Part shown: in pieces, positions 43,901 to 51,055 of the stretch
How positions within the stretch are numbered: position 1 is the stretch's first letter
Layout of the letters: each line of letters begins with the position of its first letter
DNA from: Streptomyces agglomeratus
GTDB lineage: Bacteria > Actinomycetota > Actinomycetes > Streptomycetales > Streptomycetaceae
Direction of reading: 5' to 3'
DNA: 64,000 nt
NCBI RefSeq assembly: GCF_001746415.1
Contig: NZ_MEHJ01000001.1
Span: 1,737,001 to 1,801,000, forward strand
Notes under the pieces: generated by a model
What the model saw: only the letters and a program-made list of their open reading frames with translations
Told to the model about the DNA's origin: nothing
Databases searched by the model: none
Translations under genes and position numbers: made by a program

Positions 43901-45084
43901 CGACGGCCTCGGTGGACGAGAACGGCCTGGCCCGCTTCGAACCGATCAACACGGACCGGCTCGACATCAGGATCACCCGCTCGGCGCCGCTCACGGTCCA
44001 CAACCCGGTGGCGGACGGTGAGATGCAGCTCCCGGTGGGCCTGAGCGAGGTGTACGTACCGGCGCTGGAGGACTTCCGGGTCCCGCAGCCCGACCCGTCC
44101 CGGACCTTCCGGCTGCCCTGCGGCCAGGGCCCGGTCCTCGCCATCGACGGCACGCTCCACGCCACCTCGGCCGAGGGAAAGCTGAGCGACCTGACAGAGC
44201 GCCGCCCGGTCGAGGTCTCGCTCTGCGCGGGACCCCAGCGCGACGGCAGGGCAAGCCTGTCCGCCGGCACGCACCGCGTGGAAGCGGGCGACCAGGGCCC
44301 GCTGGCCCTGACCGACATCACGCTCACCAGGAACAAGGCCGCACCCCCGGCGAAGCAGTCCCGCGAGCTGACCGTCCAGGACGCCGCGGGCGACCGCCGG
44401 TCCCTGAAGGTGGGCCCCGGGGAAGCGTCGTACCTCCAGACGTACGAGAACGCGAACGCGGGCTGGCAGGCCACGCTCAACGGCCGGAAACTGCCGTCGG
44501 TACGACTCGACGGCTGGCAGCAGGGCTGGCTGATCCCGGAGGGCGCGGGCGGCACCGTGCGGATGGAGTACGCACCCGCGCGCGTGTACGAGGCGGGCCT
44601 GATAGGCGGCGCGCTGGCCCTGACCACCCTGGTGGCACTGGCCCTGTACCGCCGCCGCACCCCCGCACCATCACCGGACACACCACTCACCGAACCGGCG
44701 GCGCCGGCGCCGGGCGCGATCCTCGGGCTGGCGGCCCCGGCCCTCGTACTGGCCGTAGTGGCGGGCCCGTTGGTCCTGCTGGTGCCACTTCTGGCCCTGG
44801 TGGCCCACTTCCGCCCCAAGATCCTCCCGCCCGCGGCGCTGCTGGCGATGACGGCGGCGGGCGTCGCGGCGGCCCTGGACGCGGGGGCGCCCGCCGCCGC
44901 CTCCGAGGGCACGTTCGGCCCCGCGGCGCAGCTCCTGGCCCTGACGGCGCTGACAGCGGCCCTGGTGACGACCGCGCGCGCCCGGAACGTCCGCGGCGCC
45001 GCCCCGGAGCCCCCGCCACCCGCAACCCCGGCAACCGGTACCCCGGGCCAAGAACCCGGCCCCGGCGAGGAGAAGGCAAAGTGA
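40903..45084 (+). CDS. AftD/DUF3367-type membrane glycosyltransferase
   Basis: A 1393-residue GT-C protein of the DUF3367 family, whose mycobacterial member AftD adds arabinofuranose to cell-wall arabinan from a polyprenyl-phosphate donor. Residues about 25-480 hold some 12 hydrophobic helices, with acidic and aromatic loops such as YVGYAFPMLPFYAL and FRNIYKFQPGLDL. A long extracytoplasmic part contains discoidin-like carbohydrate-binding modules (NAFDGNPDTAWTEG, NLVDGDLTTAWI). Four or five helices close the C-terminus. Streptomyces walls lack mycobacterial arabinogalactan, so the native glycan is unknown. ATG overlaps the methyltransferase stop. Confidence 0.9.
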   Translation: MTTTLQAPPRTPPPPPAAGPPAGPRSRRWLFGFWAATLIAFLAAAPGRMTFETKLGVALDPFRFLSDLGELWHSRAGFGGIFDQYVGYAFPMLPFYALADLAHLPVWLAERLWLSIVVTTAFWGALRLAERLGAGSPATRLAGAAAYALWPTFTIVVGSTSAAALPGALLPWVLLPLTDPRTTARVAALRSALVIPCMGGVNAASTLAALLPVALYLLSRPPTPRRRALIAWWVPGVLLATAWWVVPLLLLGIHGENFLPYVEQAETTTATMSATELLRGAGNWTAYLHFGEAWLPAGWTVATSVPVILGSALAAALGLAGLARRDMPERRWLLLVTLSVTAVTLAGYGGSLGGPFHGTVQDWLNGPLVPFRNIYKFQPGLDLVLVLGLTHITATTRPRVRRAVPLLTTLLVLPALALPYLNGDILQPGSFTKLPAHWKATAGWLKQYSPDSRALVVPATAHGTYTWGSTIDQPLDVLAETRWAQRDYVPFGTPGNRRAMDAVEQALTTGAQVPGLSDYLGRAGLHYVVVRNDLDPDQLGYLPPQTVKRTLEESGYRRVTGFGPVLTGGRIPDDTPVQIEGLYPRLQAVEIYEPPAAAKRPGRADISPVADTAIVSGGPEALLRLSADPTVRRRPAVLTGDSHPGLGDPALRASADGLRRADTRFGLVNSNTSYTYTATEKNHPESLQDPGREPRQILPTHGTEHQTTAVLRGAESVTASSSGNWLFHLPQYDPVNAFDGNPDTAWTEGSAAQPTGEWLRIAFASRTDVPSQIRVTPLPSDGVRAAPTAVRVETDNGTRTSPLHPDGSPQQISAPPGKATYLKLTITSAQQGRPGLMGAGFTAVDIPGVQVTRLLSLPRDADPDLISLHRGSDPGGLSPVSAEVGLHRQFSTATKGTYALRATALPVPGDKLDELLYSLAPEQRRRLTATADSTSRLGASLTPRNLVDGDLTTAWIAGADPTLHLRWPGKRPIGEIVFAPAGGLSTRPEQVEISSPDGATTASVDENGLARFEPINTDRLDIRITRSAPLTVHNPVADGEMQLPVGLSEVYVPALEDFRVPQPDPSRTFRLPCGQGPVLAIDGTLHATSAEGKLSDLTERRPVEVSLCAGPQRDGRASLSAGTHRVEAGDQGPLALTDITLTRNKAAPPAKQSRELTVQDAAGDRRSLKVGPGEASYLQTYENANAGWQATLNGRKLPSVRLDGWQQGWLIPEGAGGTVRMEYAPARVYEAGLIGGALALTTLVALALYRRRTPAPSPDTPLTEPAAPAPGAILGLAAPALVLAVVAGPLVLLVPLLALVAHFRPKILPPAALLAMTAAGVAAALDAGAPAAASEGTFGPAAQLLALTALTAALVTTARARNVRGAAPEPPPPATPATGTPGQEPGPGEEKAK

Positions 45085-46376
45085 CCGCGCTTCAGCATCC
45101 CGCCCGCCCCGGCGGACAGCCCCGCCGCGTGCCCTTCACCGTCGTGGACGAGGTCACCCGCCACTGCCTGCACCCCCGGGTGCCCGAGACGGTGCACATC
45201 GAGGTGCACCTGCCCGCCGCCCCGGACCCCGCACGCCTGCGCGCCGCCTTCAACGAGGCACTGCGGCGCCACCCCCGCATCCTGATGCGCGAGGCCCCGG
45301 GCCGCTGGTACCGGCGCCGGTACGAATGGGAGCTGACGCCGCACCCCGACACGGAAGTCGTCACGTTCCACCGCCCCACCCCCCAGGCGCTCACGGACTC
45401 CCGGACCCGCGCGCTCTCCCTCGCACCCCGCTCGCCCTGTCCCCACCCGTACGCCTGGAGGTCATCGACCGGGTGCTCCTCCTCACCATCAACCACACCG
45501 CCCTCGACGGCCCGGCCTGCCTCCGCGTCCTGGCCACCGCCGCCGAGCTCTACGGCGGCCGGGACAACTCCCCCGCCACCGGCGCCCCCCCGCGCCCCCG
45601 CGCCGCACACCTCCCAGGACCGCCCGGCCCCGGCCCCCCGCCCCGGCTTCGCCCCGGTGGCGCGCGTGGCGCGGGGCACACCGAACTCGGCCGCCCCCAA
45701 CGGCATGCTGACGGCCGAGCTGCCGCTCCCGACCCGGCCGCGCGGCGCCCCGTACACGGTCAACGACCAGCTCATGGTCGCGACGGCCCGCACGATCGCC
45801 GCCTGGAACCGCGAGCACGGCAGCCCGCCCCGGCCCATGCGGATCACGATGCCGGTGGACGACCGGTCGAGGGGCCTGGACATGCCCATAGGCAACGGGA
45901 CCCGCCTGGTGGAGGTGCCGTTCGCCCCGGAAGAGCTGACCACGTCGACGGACGTCCGGGAACTCCTGCGCCGCACGGCGCTGCGCACGCGCACCCTGAA
46001 GGCGCTCCCGCGTCCCCAACTGGGCCACGGCGCGGCCCTGCTCACCGCCCCCGTGCTCCCCGTGGCGCTACGGGCGGCGGTCACCCGCGCGCTGCGCCGG
46101 ACAGCGGCGCCGTGGACGTCGACGACGCTCCTCAGCAACATCGGCCGGGTCCCGTACCCCCTGGACTTCGGCGAAGGCACGGGCCGGGCGACGGCGGTGT
46201 GGTTCTCGGCCCCGGCCCGCATGCCGCGCGGCCTCACGGTCACCACGGCCAGCACGGCCGGCCGCCTGCATCTGGCGCTGCGCTGGTCGGGCGCGCTGCT
46301 GGGCGCGGCGGACGGCGAACGCCTGCGGGACCTCTTCGCGGAGTACCTGGAGGCAGCATCCGGAGAACCCGCATGA
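45081..46376 (+). CDS. condensation-domain-like acyltransferase with two compensating frameshifts
   Basis: An open frame of 431 codons whose ends read as a condensation/PapA-like acyltransferase (VTRHCLHPRVPETVHIEVHL; VNDQLMVATARTIAAWNREHG; MPVDDRSRGLDMPIGNGTRLVEV). The middle (about 45425-45590) reads Ser/Pro/Thr-rich nonsense in this frame. In the frame one base earlier the same DNA encodes LSPPVRLEVIDRVLLLTINHTALDGPA, which contains the family's catalytic HxxxDG (45494-45511). A lost base near 45424-45432 and a gained base in the C7 run at 45585-45591 would explain it. The gene is either a sequencing artefact or catalytically inactive. Its GTG overlaps the previous stop. Confidence 0.8.
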   Translation: MTALQHPARPGGQPRRVPFTVVDEVTRHCLHPRVPETVHIEVHLPAAPDPARLRAAFNEALRRHPRILMREAPGRWYRRRYEWELTPHPDTEVVTFHRPTPQALTDSRTRALSLAPRSPCPHPYAWRSSTGCSSSPSTTPPSTARPASASWPPPPSSTAAGTTPPPPAPPRAPAPHTSQDRPAPAPRPGFAPVARVARGTPNSAAPNGMLTAELPLPTRPRGAPYTVNDQLMVATARTIAAWNREHGSPPRPMRITMPVDDRSRGLDMPIGNGTRLVEVPFAPEELTTSTDVRELLRRTALRTRTLKALPRPQLGHGAALLTAPVLPVALRAAVTRALRRTAAPWTSTTLLSNIGRVPYPLDFGEGTGRATAVWFSAPARMPRGLTVTTASTAGRLHLALRWSGALLGAADGERLRDLFAEYLEAASGEPA

Positions 46377-47119
46377 CACCACCCACGCCCACACCGGTCA
46401 CCCCGCCCACCCTCCAGGACTTCTACGAGAACCCCGCGGTCCCGGTGGCCTCCGGTACCCCGCGCACCCTTCGCCAGGCCCGCATCCTGGCCGCCGCGCT
46501 GCCCCGGCCGGGAGCGACCGTCCTGGACATCGGCTGCGGCGACGGCACGGCGGCCGCCACCGCCGCGCCGCTGCTGCGCGGCCACCGCGTCATCGGCGTC
46601 GACTGGTCGCAGGACGCCCTGCGCCGCGCCTCCGCACACCTCCCCCACGTCGTGAGGGGCGAACTGTCCGACAACGGGCTGCCCTTCGCCACCGGCGCGG
46701 CGGACGCGATCCTCTTCAGCGAGGTCATAGAGCACCTGGTGGACCCGGACAGCGCCCTCGACGAGCTGCGCCGCGTCCTGCCTCCCGGCGGCCACCTCAT
46801 GCTCTCCACCCCCAACCTCGCCGCCTGGTACAACCGCGCCCTGCTGCTCGCCGGCACCCAGCCCGTCTTCTCGGAGGTGAGCCTGCGCGCGATCCACGGC
46901 CGCCCCGGCACCGAGGTGGTGGGCCACCTGCGCCTCTACACGGCCCGCGCACTGCGCGAGTTCCTCACCGCGTCCGGCTTCGACGTCGTGCGGATCACCG
47001 GCGCCCCCTTCCACGGCGTCCCTCGCCCCCTGCGCCCCCTGGACCGGCTCATGGCCTCCGCCGCCCCGTCCGCGGCCTCGATCCTGCTGGCGCACGCCCG
47101 CCGCCGGGCCGGGGCCTGA
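46373..47119 (+). CDS. class I SAM-dependent methyltransferase
   Basis: A 248-residue methyltransferase (Methyltransf_11/23). Motif I is VLDIGCGDGTAAATAA, motif II GVDWSQ, and FSEVIEHLVDPDSALDELRRVLPPGGHLMLSTPN is the ubiquinone/UbiG-like signature. A hydrophobic C-terminal segment is again present. ATG overlaps the previous stop (ATGA). It differs from the methyltransferase at 40187 in motifs and length, so the cluster carries two distinct methylation steps. Substrate is unknown; a polyprenyl-linked or glycan acceptor fits the context. Confidence 0.92.
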   Translation: MTPPTPTPVTPPTLQDFYENPAVPVASGTPRTLRQARILAAALPRPGATVLDIGCGDGTAAATAAPLLRGHRVIGVDWSQDALRRASAHLPHVVRGELSDNGLPFATGAADAILFSEVIEHLVDPDSALDELRRVLPPGGHLMLSTPNLAAWYNRALLLAGTQPVFSEVSLRAIHGRPGTEVVGHLRLYTARALREFLTASGFDVVRITGAPFHGVPRPLRPLDRLMASAAPSAASILLAHARRRAGA

Positions 47120-47124
47120 GCGGC

Positions 47125-48060
47125 ATGTGGTGGGGGGTGGCAGCCGCTCTGCTGGCGAACGTCCTCTACAGCGCGGGCTTCGTGCTCCAGAAGCGCGCCC
47201 TGGCAGGGCTCCCGTCCCTGAACGTACGCCGCCCCGCCCACCTGCTGCGCCACCTCCTGGGCAGCCCGCTGTGGATCGGCGGCTCACTGGCCCTGGCCGG
47301 CGGCTTCGCGGCGCAGCTCATCGTGTACAGGACGCTCCCCATGGCGGCGGCCCAGGCCCTGTTCGTATCCGGTCTGGTCCTCCTGCTCCTCTTCTCCAAC
47401 CGCTACCTGGGCGAACGCACATCGGCCCGCGAGCGCTACGCGCTGGCCACCGTCCTGGTGGCCCTCCTCATGGTGGTCGCCTCCCTGCGCCAGAGCACGG
47501 ACAGCGTCGGCCACAGCTCCCCGTTCGCCCTGATCGCGCTGCTCAGCGGCGTCTCGCTCGCCGCCGGCCTCGGCCTGTACACCGCCACCGAACGCCGCAC
47601 CGCCCACCGCCGACGCCACCGCCACCGCGCGCCCACCTCGAACGGCGTCGAGTACGGCGTGGCCGTCGGCTTCGTCTACGGCGTGAGCTCCCTCGCCATC
47701 AAGGGAGTCTCGGCCCACCTGACCACAGCCACCCTCCGGGACCCGTCGGCAGCCGCGGTCGCCCTGCTCACGAGCCCGTACCCGTACCTCCTGCTGATCA
47801 CGGGAGCGACCGGCCTGCTGCTGTCCCAGACGGCGCTGCAACGCTGCCGTGCCTCACTGATCGTCCCCGTGTGCACGACGACGTCCTGCCTGTACACGGC
47901 GGTTGTCGGCACCTTCGCCTTCGGCGAGTCCCTCCCCGACGACCCGCTGCGCCTGACGCTGCGCCTGGCCGGCGCCGTCCTCGCGGTGGCCGTTCTCCTG
48001 ACCCTCACGACGCACCAGCAGACCGCCGACACCCAGGAGCTGAGCCATGAACCCCGATGA
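47125..48060 (+). CDS. DMT-superfamily transporter
   Basis: A 311-residue membrane protein with nine or ten helices, beginning VAAALLANVLYSAGFVLQKRALAGL, a layout shared with EamA/NIPA-like transporters and flippase-like small multidrug proteins. A charged His/Arg loop (RRTAHRRRHRHRAP) divides the two halves. In a glycan cluster it could flip a lipid-linked sugar, as ArnE/F-like DMT proteins do; this is inference. Its 3' end overlaps the Trm112 gene by 14 nt. Confidence 0.85.
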   Translation: MWWGVAAALLANVLYSAGFVLQKRALAGLPSLNVRRPAHLLRHLLGSPLWIGGSLALAGGFAAQLIVYRTLPMAAAQALFVSGLVLLLLFSNRYLGERTSARERYALATVLVALLMVVASLRQSTDSVGHSSPFALIALLSGVSLAAGLGLYTATERRTAHRRRHRHRAPTSNGVEYGVAVGFVYGVSSLAIKGVSAHLTTATLRDPSAAAVALLTSPYPYLLLITGATGLLLSQTALQRCRASLIVPVCTTTSCLYTAVVGTFAFGESLPDDPLRLTLRLAGAVLAVAVLLTLTTHQQTADTQELSHEPR

Positions 48061-48322
48061 CCCCCTGCTGAAGATCCTGGCCTGCCCGCTCGACAAGGGG
48101 CCGCTCACCCTCCTGGACCCCGGGGACGCCCTTTACAACCCCCGTCTGCGGCGCCGCTATCCGATCGTCGACGGCATCCCCCAGTTGCTCCCCTCCTCGG
48201 GCGAACAGGTCCCGGAGGCCGAGCACCAGCGCCTCAGCCACCCGGGAAAGTCGGTGAACCCGGCGGAATCAGGGCAGGCAGGGCAGCCGGCCGCACCGGA
48301 CCCCCGGCCCACGCCCGAATGA
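48047..48322 (+). CDS. Trm112/YcaR-family zinc-ribbon-like protein
   Basis: A 91-residue Trm112-family protein: LLKILACPLDKGPLTLL, followed by YPIVDGIPQLLP, the family core. The first cysteine is present, but the usual CxxC partners are missing, so the zinc knuckle is probably degenerate, as in many bacterial YcaR proteins. The C-terminal 30 residues are Pro/Glu/Ala-rich. Eukaryotic and archaeal Trm112 activates partner methyltransferases, and here the gene closes a cluster containing two methyltransferases. It overlaps the transporter gene by 14 nt. Confidence 0.88.
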   Translation: MNPDDPLLKILACPLDKGPLTLLDPGDALYNPRLRRRYPIVDGIPQLLPSSGEQVPEAEHQRLSHPGKSVNPAESGQAGQPAAPDPRPTPE

Positions 48323-48340
48323 GCGGCGCCGCCCGGCCGC

Positions 48341-49324
48341 TCAGCGCGTCACCAGGGTCCGCTGCGCCGAGAAGTCGCCCCACTTCCCGTCCGGGAGCTT
48401 GGCGCGCAGCTTGACGCTGTAGCGCGTGCCGGGCGGCTCGCCCACCGTGAAGTGGTACGTCGCCGTACCCGCCGGCGGGTCCCCGCCCCACACGATCGTC
48501 GTGGCCAACTCGCCGTCGATGAAGAGCTGGTGCTCCCGGACCTCGCCGCCGCGCCCCACCCGCGGCGGCGTCCACTCCAGCTCGATCCCGCGCGCCCCGT
48601 CCTTCGTACGTGCCGTGGCCCGCAGATCCCGGGGAGCGGTGGACGGCCCCTCGCCCCGGCCCGGCGCGGTGGTCAGGTCGAGCGGGGCGCTGTCCCCGGA
48701 GGAGTTCTCGGCGGCGTCCCGCGCCCGGACGGTGAAGGTGTAGACGGTCCCGGGCCGCAGCCCGGTGATCCGGGCCGTGGTGGCGGTACCGCGCACGCTG
48801 TGGATGCGGGAGTCCTCCTGGTAGATGTCGTACGAGGTGACGGCCGTGTCGTCGGTGGCCCGCCGCCAGGACAGACCGACCGCGCCGTCCCCCTCGACCC
48901 GCCCCCGCAGCCCGCCGGGCACGGAGGGCGCCTTCCGGTCGTCCGGCGTGGGGGCCGGGGTCGTGACGGGGACGGCGTCACTGGGCGCCGAGAGATTGCC
49001 CGCCGCGTCCCGCGCCCGGACGGTAAAGGTGTACGCCGTCGAGGGAGTGAGCCGGTCGATGTCGGTCATGTTCCGCTCACCGGTGACGGCCTCGACCCGG
49101 GCGCCGTCCTCGTACACCTCGTAACCGGCGACCGCCTCGTTGTCCGTCGACCGGTCCCACATCACATGGACCGACGTGGCGCTGCCCGCCTGGGCCGTCA
49201 CCCCGCCGGGCGAGGTGGGTTTCTCGGTGTCGCGGTCCGGTGGCGCCCCGGCGCACCCGGCGGCGGTGAGCACGAGAACAGCGGCAGAACAGGTCAACAC
49301 GGCGCAGACGGTGGGGCGTTGCAC
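48341..49324 (-). CDS. lipoprotein with three fibronectin type III domains
   Basis: A 327-residue secreted lipoprotein. The GTG at 49324 has GGGAGG eight bases upstream and gives a signal peptide ending at lipobox AAGC. Three FN3 domains follow at roughly 40-130, 140-230 and 240-327; the first two are close repeats with VTSYDIYQ / VAGYEVYE, the TAYTFTVRARDAAGN type strand and Pro/Thr linkers. FN3 modules in actinomycetes usually accompany polysaccharide binding, but no catalytic domain is attached. It is convergent with the envelope cluster with only 18 nt between. Confidence 0.92.
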   Translation of the reverse strand: MQRPTVCAVLTCSAAVLVLTAAGCAGAPPDRDTEKPTSPGGVTAQAGSATSVHVMWDRSTDNEAVAGYEVYEDGARVEAVTGERNMTDIDRLTPSTAYTFTVRARDAAGNLSAPSDAVPVTTPAPTPDDRKAPSVPGGLRGRVEGDGAVGLSWRRATDDTAVTSYDIYQEDSRIHSVRGTATTARITGLRPGTVYTFTVRARDAAENSSGDSAPLDLTTAPGRGEGPSTAPRDLRATARTKDGARGIELEWTPPRVGRGGEVREHQLFIDGELATTIVWGGDPPAGTATYHFTVGEPPGTRYSVKLRAKLPDGKWGDFSAQRTLVTR

Positions 49325-49463
49325 AGTCGGACCCTCCCGGTGAAGGCATTGGTCCAGACCTGTATGCCACGACTGGCGACGCCCGGCAAGAGCGCGCACC
49401 GGCCCCGCTATTAGGCTGACGCCCCAGAACGGAACGGACCACACGAAAACGGGGGCCGCCCGA

Positions 49464-50174
49464 ATGGCGATCACGTACAGAATGCTCGACCCCCGCAGCC
49501 ACACCGGGCGCGGCCGCGACAGGTCGATCGGCGTCAAGCCCGGCGCACCGGTCATGGTCGTCGCCGACGACGGCACGCCGCAGGGCCCGCGTCCGGTGGC
49601 ACACCTGCTGCGCAACACCGCCGCCGGCGGCCCGAACGCGTACCTCCCGGGCGCCCGGGAGATCCTCCTGTACGGCGACGACCGGTGCCGCGAACTCCTC
49701 GCCACGGTCACCACGGAACACGGCACGGGCTTCGGATTCGGCGGCCCGCGCTTCGCCTACCGGGTGGTGGACCCGGACGGTACGCCCATCGGCCGCATCT
49801 CGCTGCGGCGCGGCCGCGTCTTCCGGATCGGCCGTTCCCACTGGACCATGGAGCAGACGGGCAAGCCCCCGGTACGCGGCTCGGCCGGCCGCCTGATGTG
49901 GTGGGCGCTGTGGTGGACGGTGCTGCTGCCCGTCAACGTCGCGCTGCTCGTCGCCGCCTTCACCGGCATCGCGCAGGACCCGGTCACGACCCCGCGCCGC
50001 ATCGTGTGGCGCGACGGGGCGGGCCGGGCCGTGATGTCGTTCCGCGGGCTGGCGGGCGACTACCGCGTACTGCGGGACGACTGGGACCCCCGGTTGGTGG
50101 CCTCACTGGTGGCGATCCATCAGACGTACGTCTCGATCGCCATCAGCGACAGCACGGACTGGTACCACCGCTGA
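49464..50174 (+). CDS. hypothetical protein with one membrane-like segment
   Basis: A 236-residue protein of unknown function starting at an ATG with CGGGGG upstream. The middle has a beta-rich pattern (YRVVDPDGTPIGRISLRRGRVFRIGRSHW) reminiscent of LURP/scramblase-like barrels, and one hydrophobic stretch (LMWWALWWTVLLPVNVALLVAAF). The C-terminus reads ASLVAIHQTYVSIAISDSTDWYHR. The LURP resemblance is by eye only and may be wrong. It is divergent from the FN3 lipoprotein. Confidence 0.75.
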   Translation: MAITYRMLDPRSHTGRGRDRSIGVKPGAPVMVVADDGTPQGPRPVAHLLRNTAAGGPNAYLPGAREILLYGDDRCRELLATVTTEHGTGFGFGGPRFAYRVVDPDGTPIGRISLRRGRVFRIGRSHWTMEQTGKPPVRGSAGRLMWWALWWTVLLPVNVALLVAAFTGIAQDPVTTPRRIVWRDGAGRAVMSFRGLAGDYRVLRDDWDPRLVASLVAIHQTYVSIAISDSTDWYHR

Positions 50175-50210
50175 CAGCGGCGGCGCGACCCCGCCCGGCA
50201 CCGGCCGGCG

Positions 50211-50897
50211 TCAGCTGGTCATGAACTCGGTGACCTCGTGGGCGAAGGGGCGCGGCCGTTCCTCGTGCAGGTAATGGCCGGCCGGGATGGTGATCAGCCG
50301 GCAGTCGGGGATGAGCGCGGCCATGTCCTGCATCCGGTCCTGGGGCATGGAGCTGTCGGGACCACCGGTGATAATCATGGTGGGCGCGACGATCTCGCCG
50401 AGGCTCTCGGCCCAGTCCGGGTCGGGGTCGGCGAGCTGGCGGGTGATGGCCGCCGCGACGGGCCAGTCGTAGTCCAGCGGCTCGTCGGGGCGCACGTCCG
50501 CGACCTCCGTCCCGCCGGGGAACGGCGGCGGGGTCTCCTCCAGGACGAGCCGCTCCACGCGGTCCGAGTTGTCCTGGGCCAGCAGGCGGGCGACGACTCC
50601 GCCCATACCGTGGCCGACCACACCGACCCGGTCCAGTTCCAGCTCGTCGAGGAAGCCGAGGACGTCGTCCCGCATGAGCTCGACGGAGTACTCGTCGGGC
50701 CAGTCGCTCTCGCCGTGCCCGCGCAGGTCGATCGCGTAGACCCGCCATTCCTCGCCGAGCGCCTGCCCGGCCTCTTCCCAGCTCGCCGACGACGAGCCCA
50801 GTCCGTGCAGGAGCACGACCGGCGCCCCGTACGAATCGCCCCAGGTCCGATAGGCCAGGCGTACGTCGCCGACATCAACTACAGAGTGCTCACCCAT
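50211..50897 (-). CDS. alpha/beta-hydrolase-fold protein lacking the catalytic serine
   Basis: A 228-residue alpha/beta-hydrolase-fold protein with VVLLHGLGSSSASW (oxyanion motif), DLRGHGESDWP and a C-terminal GHYLHEERP histidine. The nucleophile elbow reads GHGMGG, so position 97 is Gly rather than Ser, Asp or Cys. The codon is unambiguous in the DNA. The protein is therefore likely not a classical hydrolase, and could be a cofactor-independent or non-catalytic binding member. It is separated from the downstream end of the permease gene by a strong terminator. Confidence 0.85.
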   Translation of the reverse strand: MGEHSVVDVGDVRLAYRTWGDSYGAPVVLLHGLGSSSASWEEAGQALGEEWRVYAIDLRGHGESDWPDEYSVELMRDDVLGFLDELELDRVGVVGHGMGGVVARLLAQDNSDRVERLVLEETPPPFPGGTEVADVRPDEPLDYDWPVAAAITRQLADPDPDWAESLGEIVAPTMIITGGPDSSMPQDRMQDMAALIPDCRLITIPAGHYLHEERPRPFAHEVTEFMTS

Positions 50898-50959
50898 GCC
50901 CCCGACGCTACAGGCCGGGGCGGCGCGCGCCGACCGCGCGGGTGCCTGACCTCGCGAAA

Positions 50960-51004
50960 GACCCCCGCCCGCCGACGGGGGGGGCCGATCGGCGGGCGGG
51001 GGTC
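50960..51004 (-). terminator. 16-bp-stem terminator after the purine permease gene
   Basis: GACCCCCGCCCGCCGA (50960-50975) pairs perfectly with TCGGCGGGCGGGGGTC (50989-51004) around a 13-nt loop that includes a G8 run. It follows the permease stop codon at 51056 on the minus strand. Confidence 0.85.
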
Positions 51005-51055
51005 GTCGGCGGGCGGAACCGCGGTTGGGTGGGCGGCCGCGGTCAGTGGCTGCGG

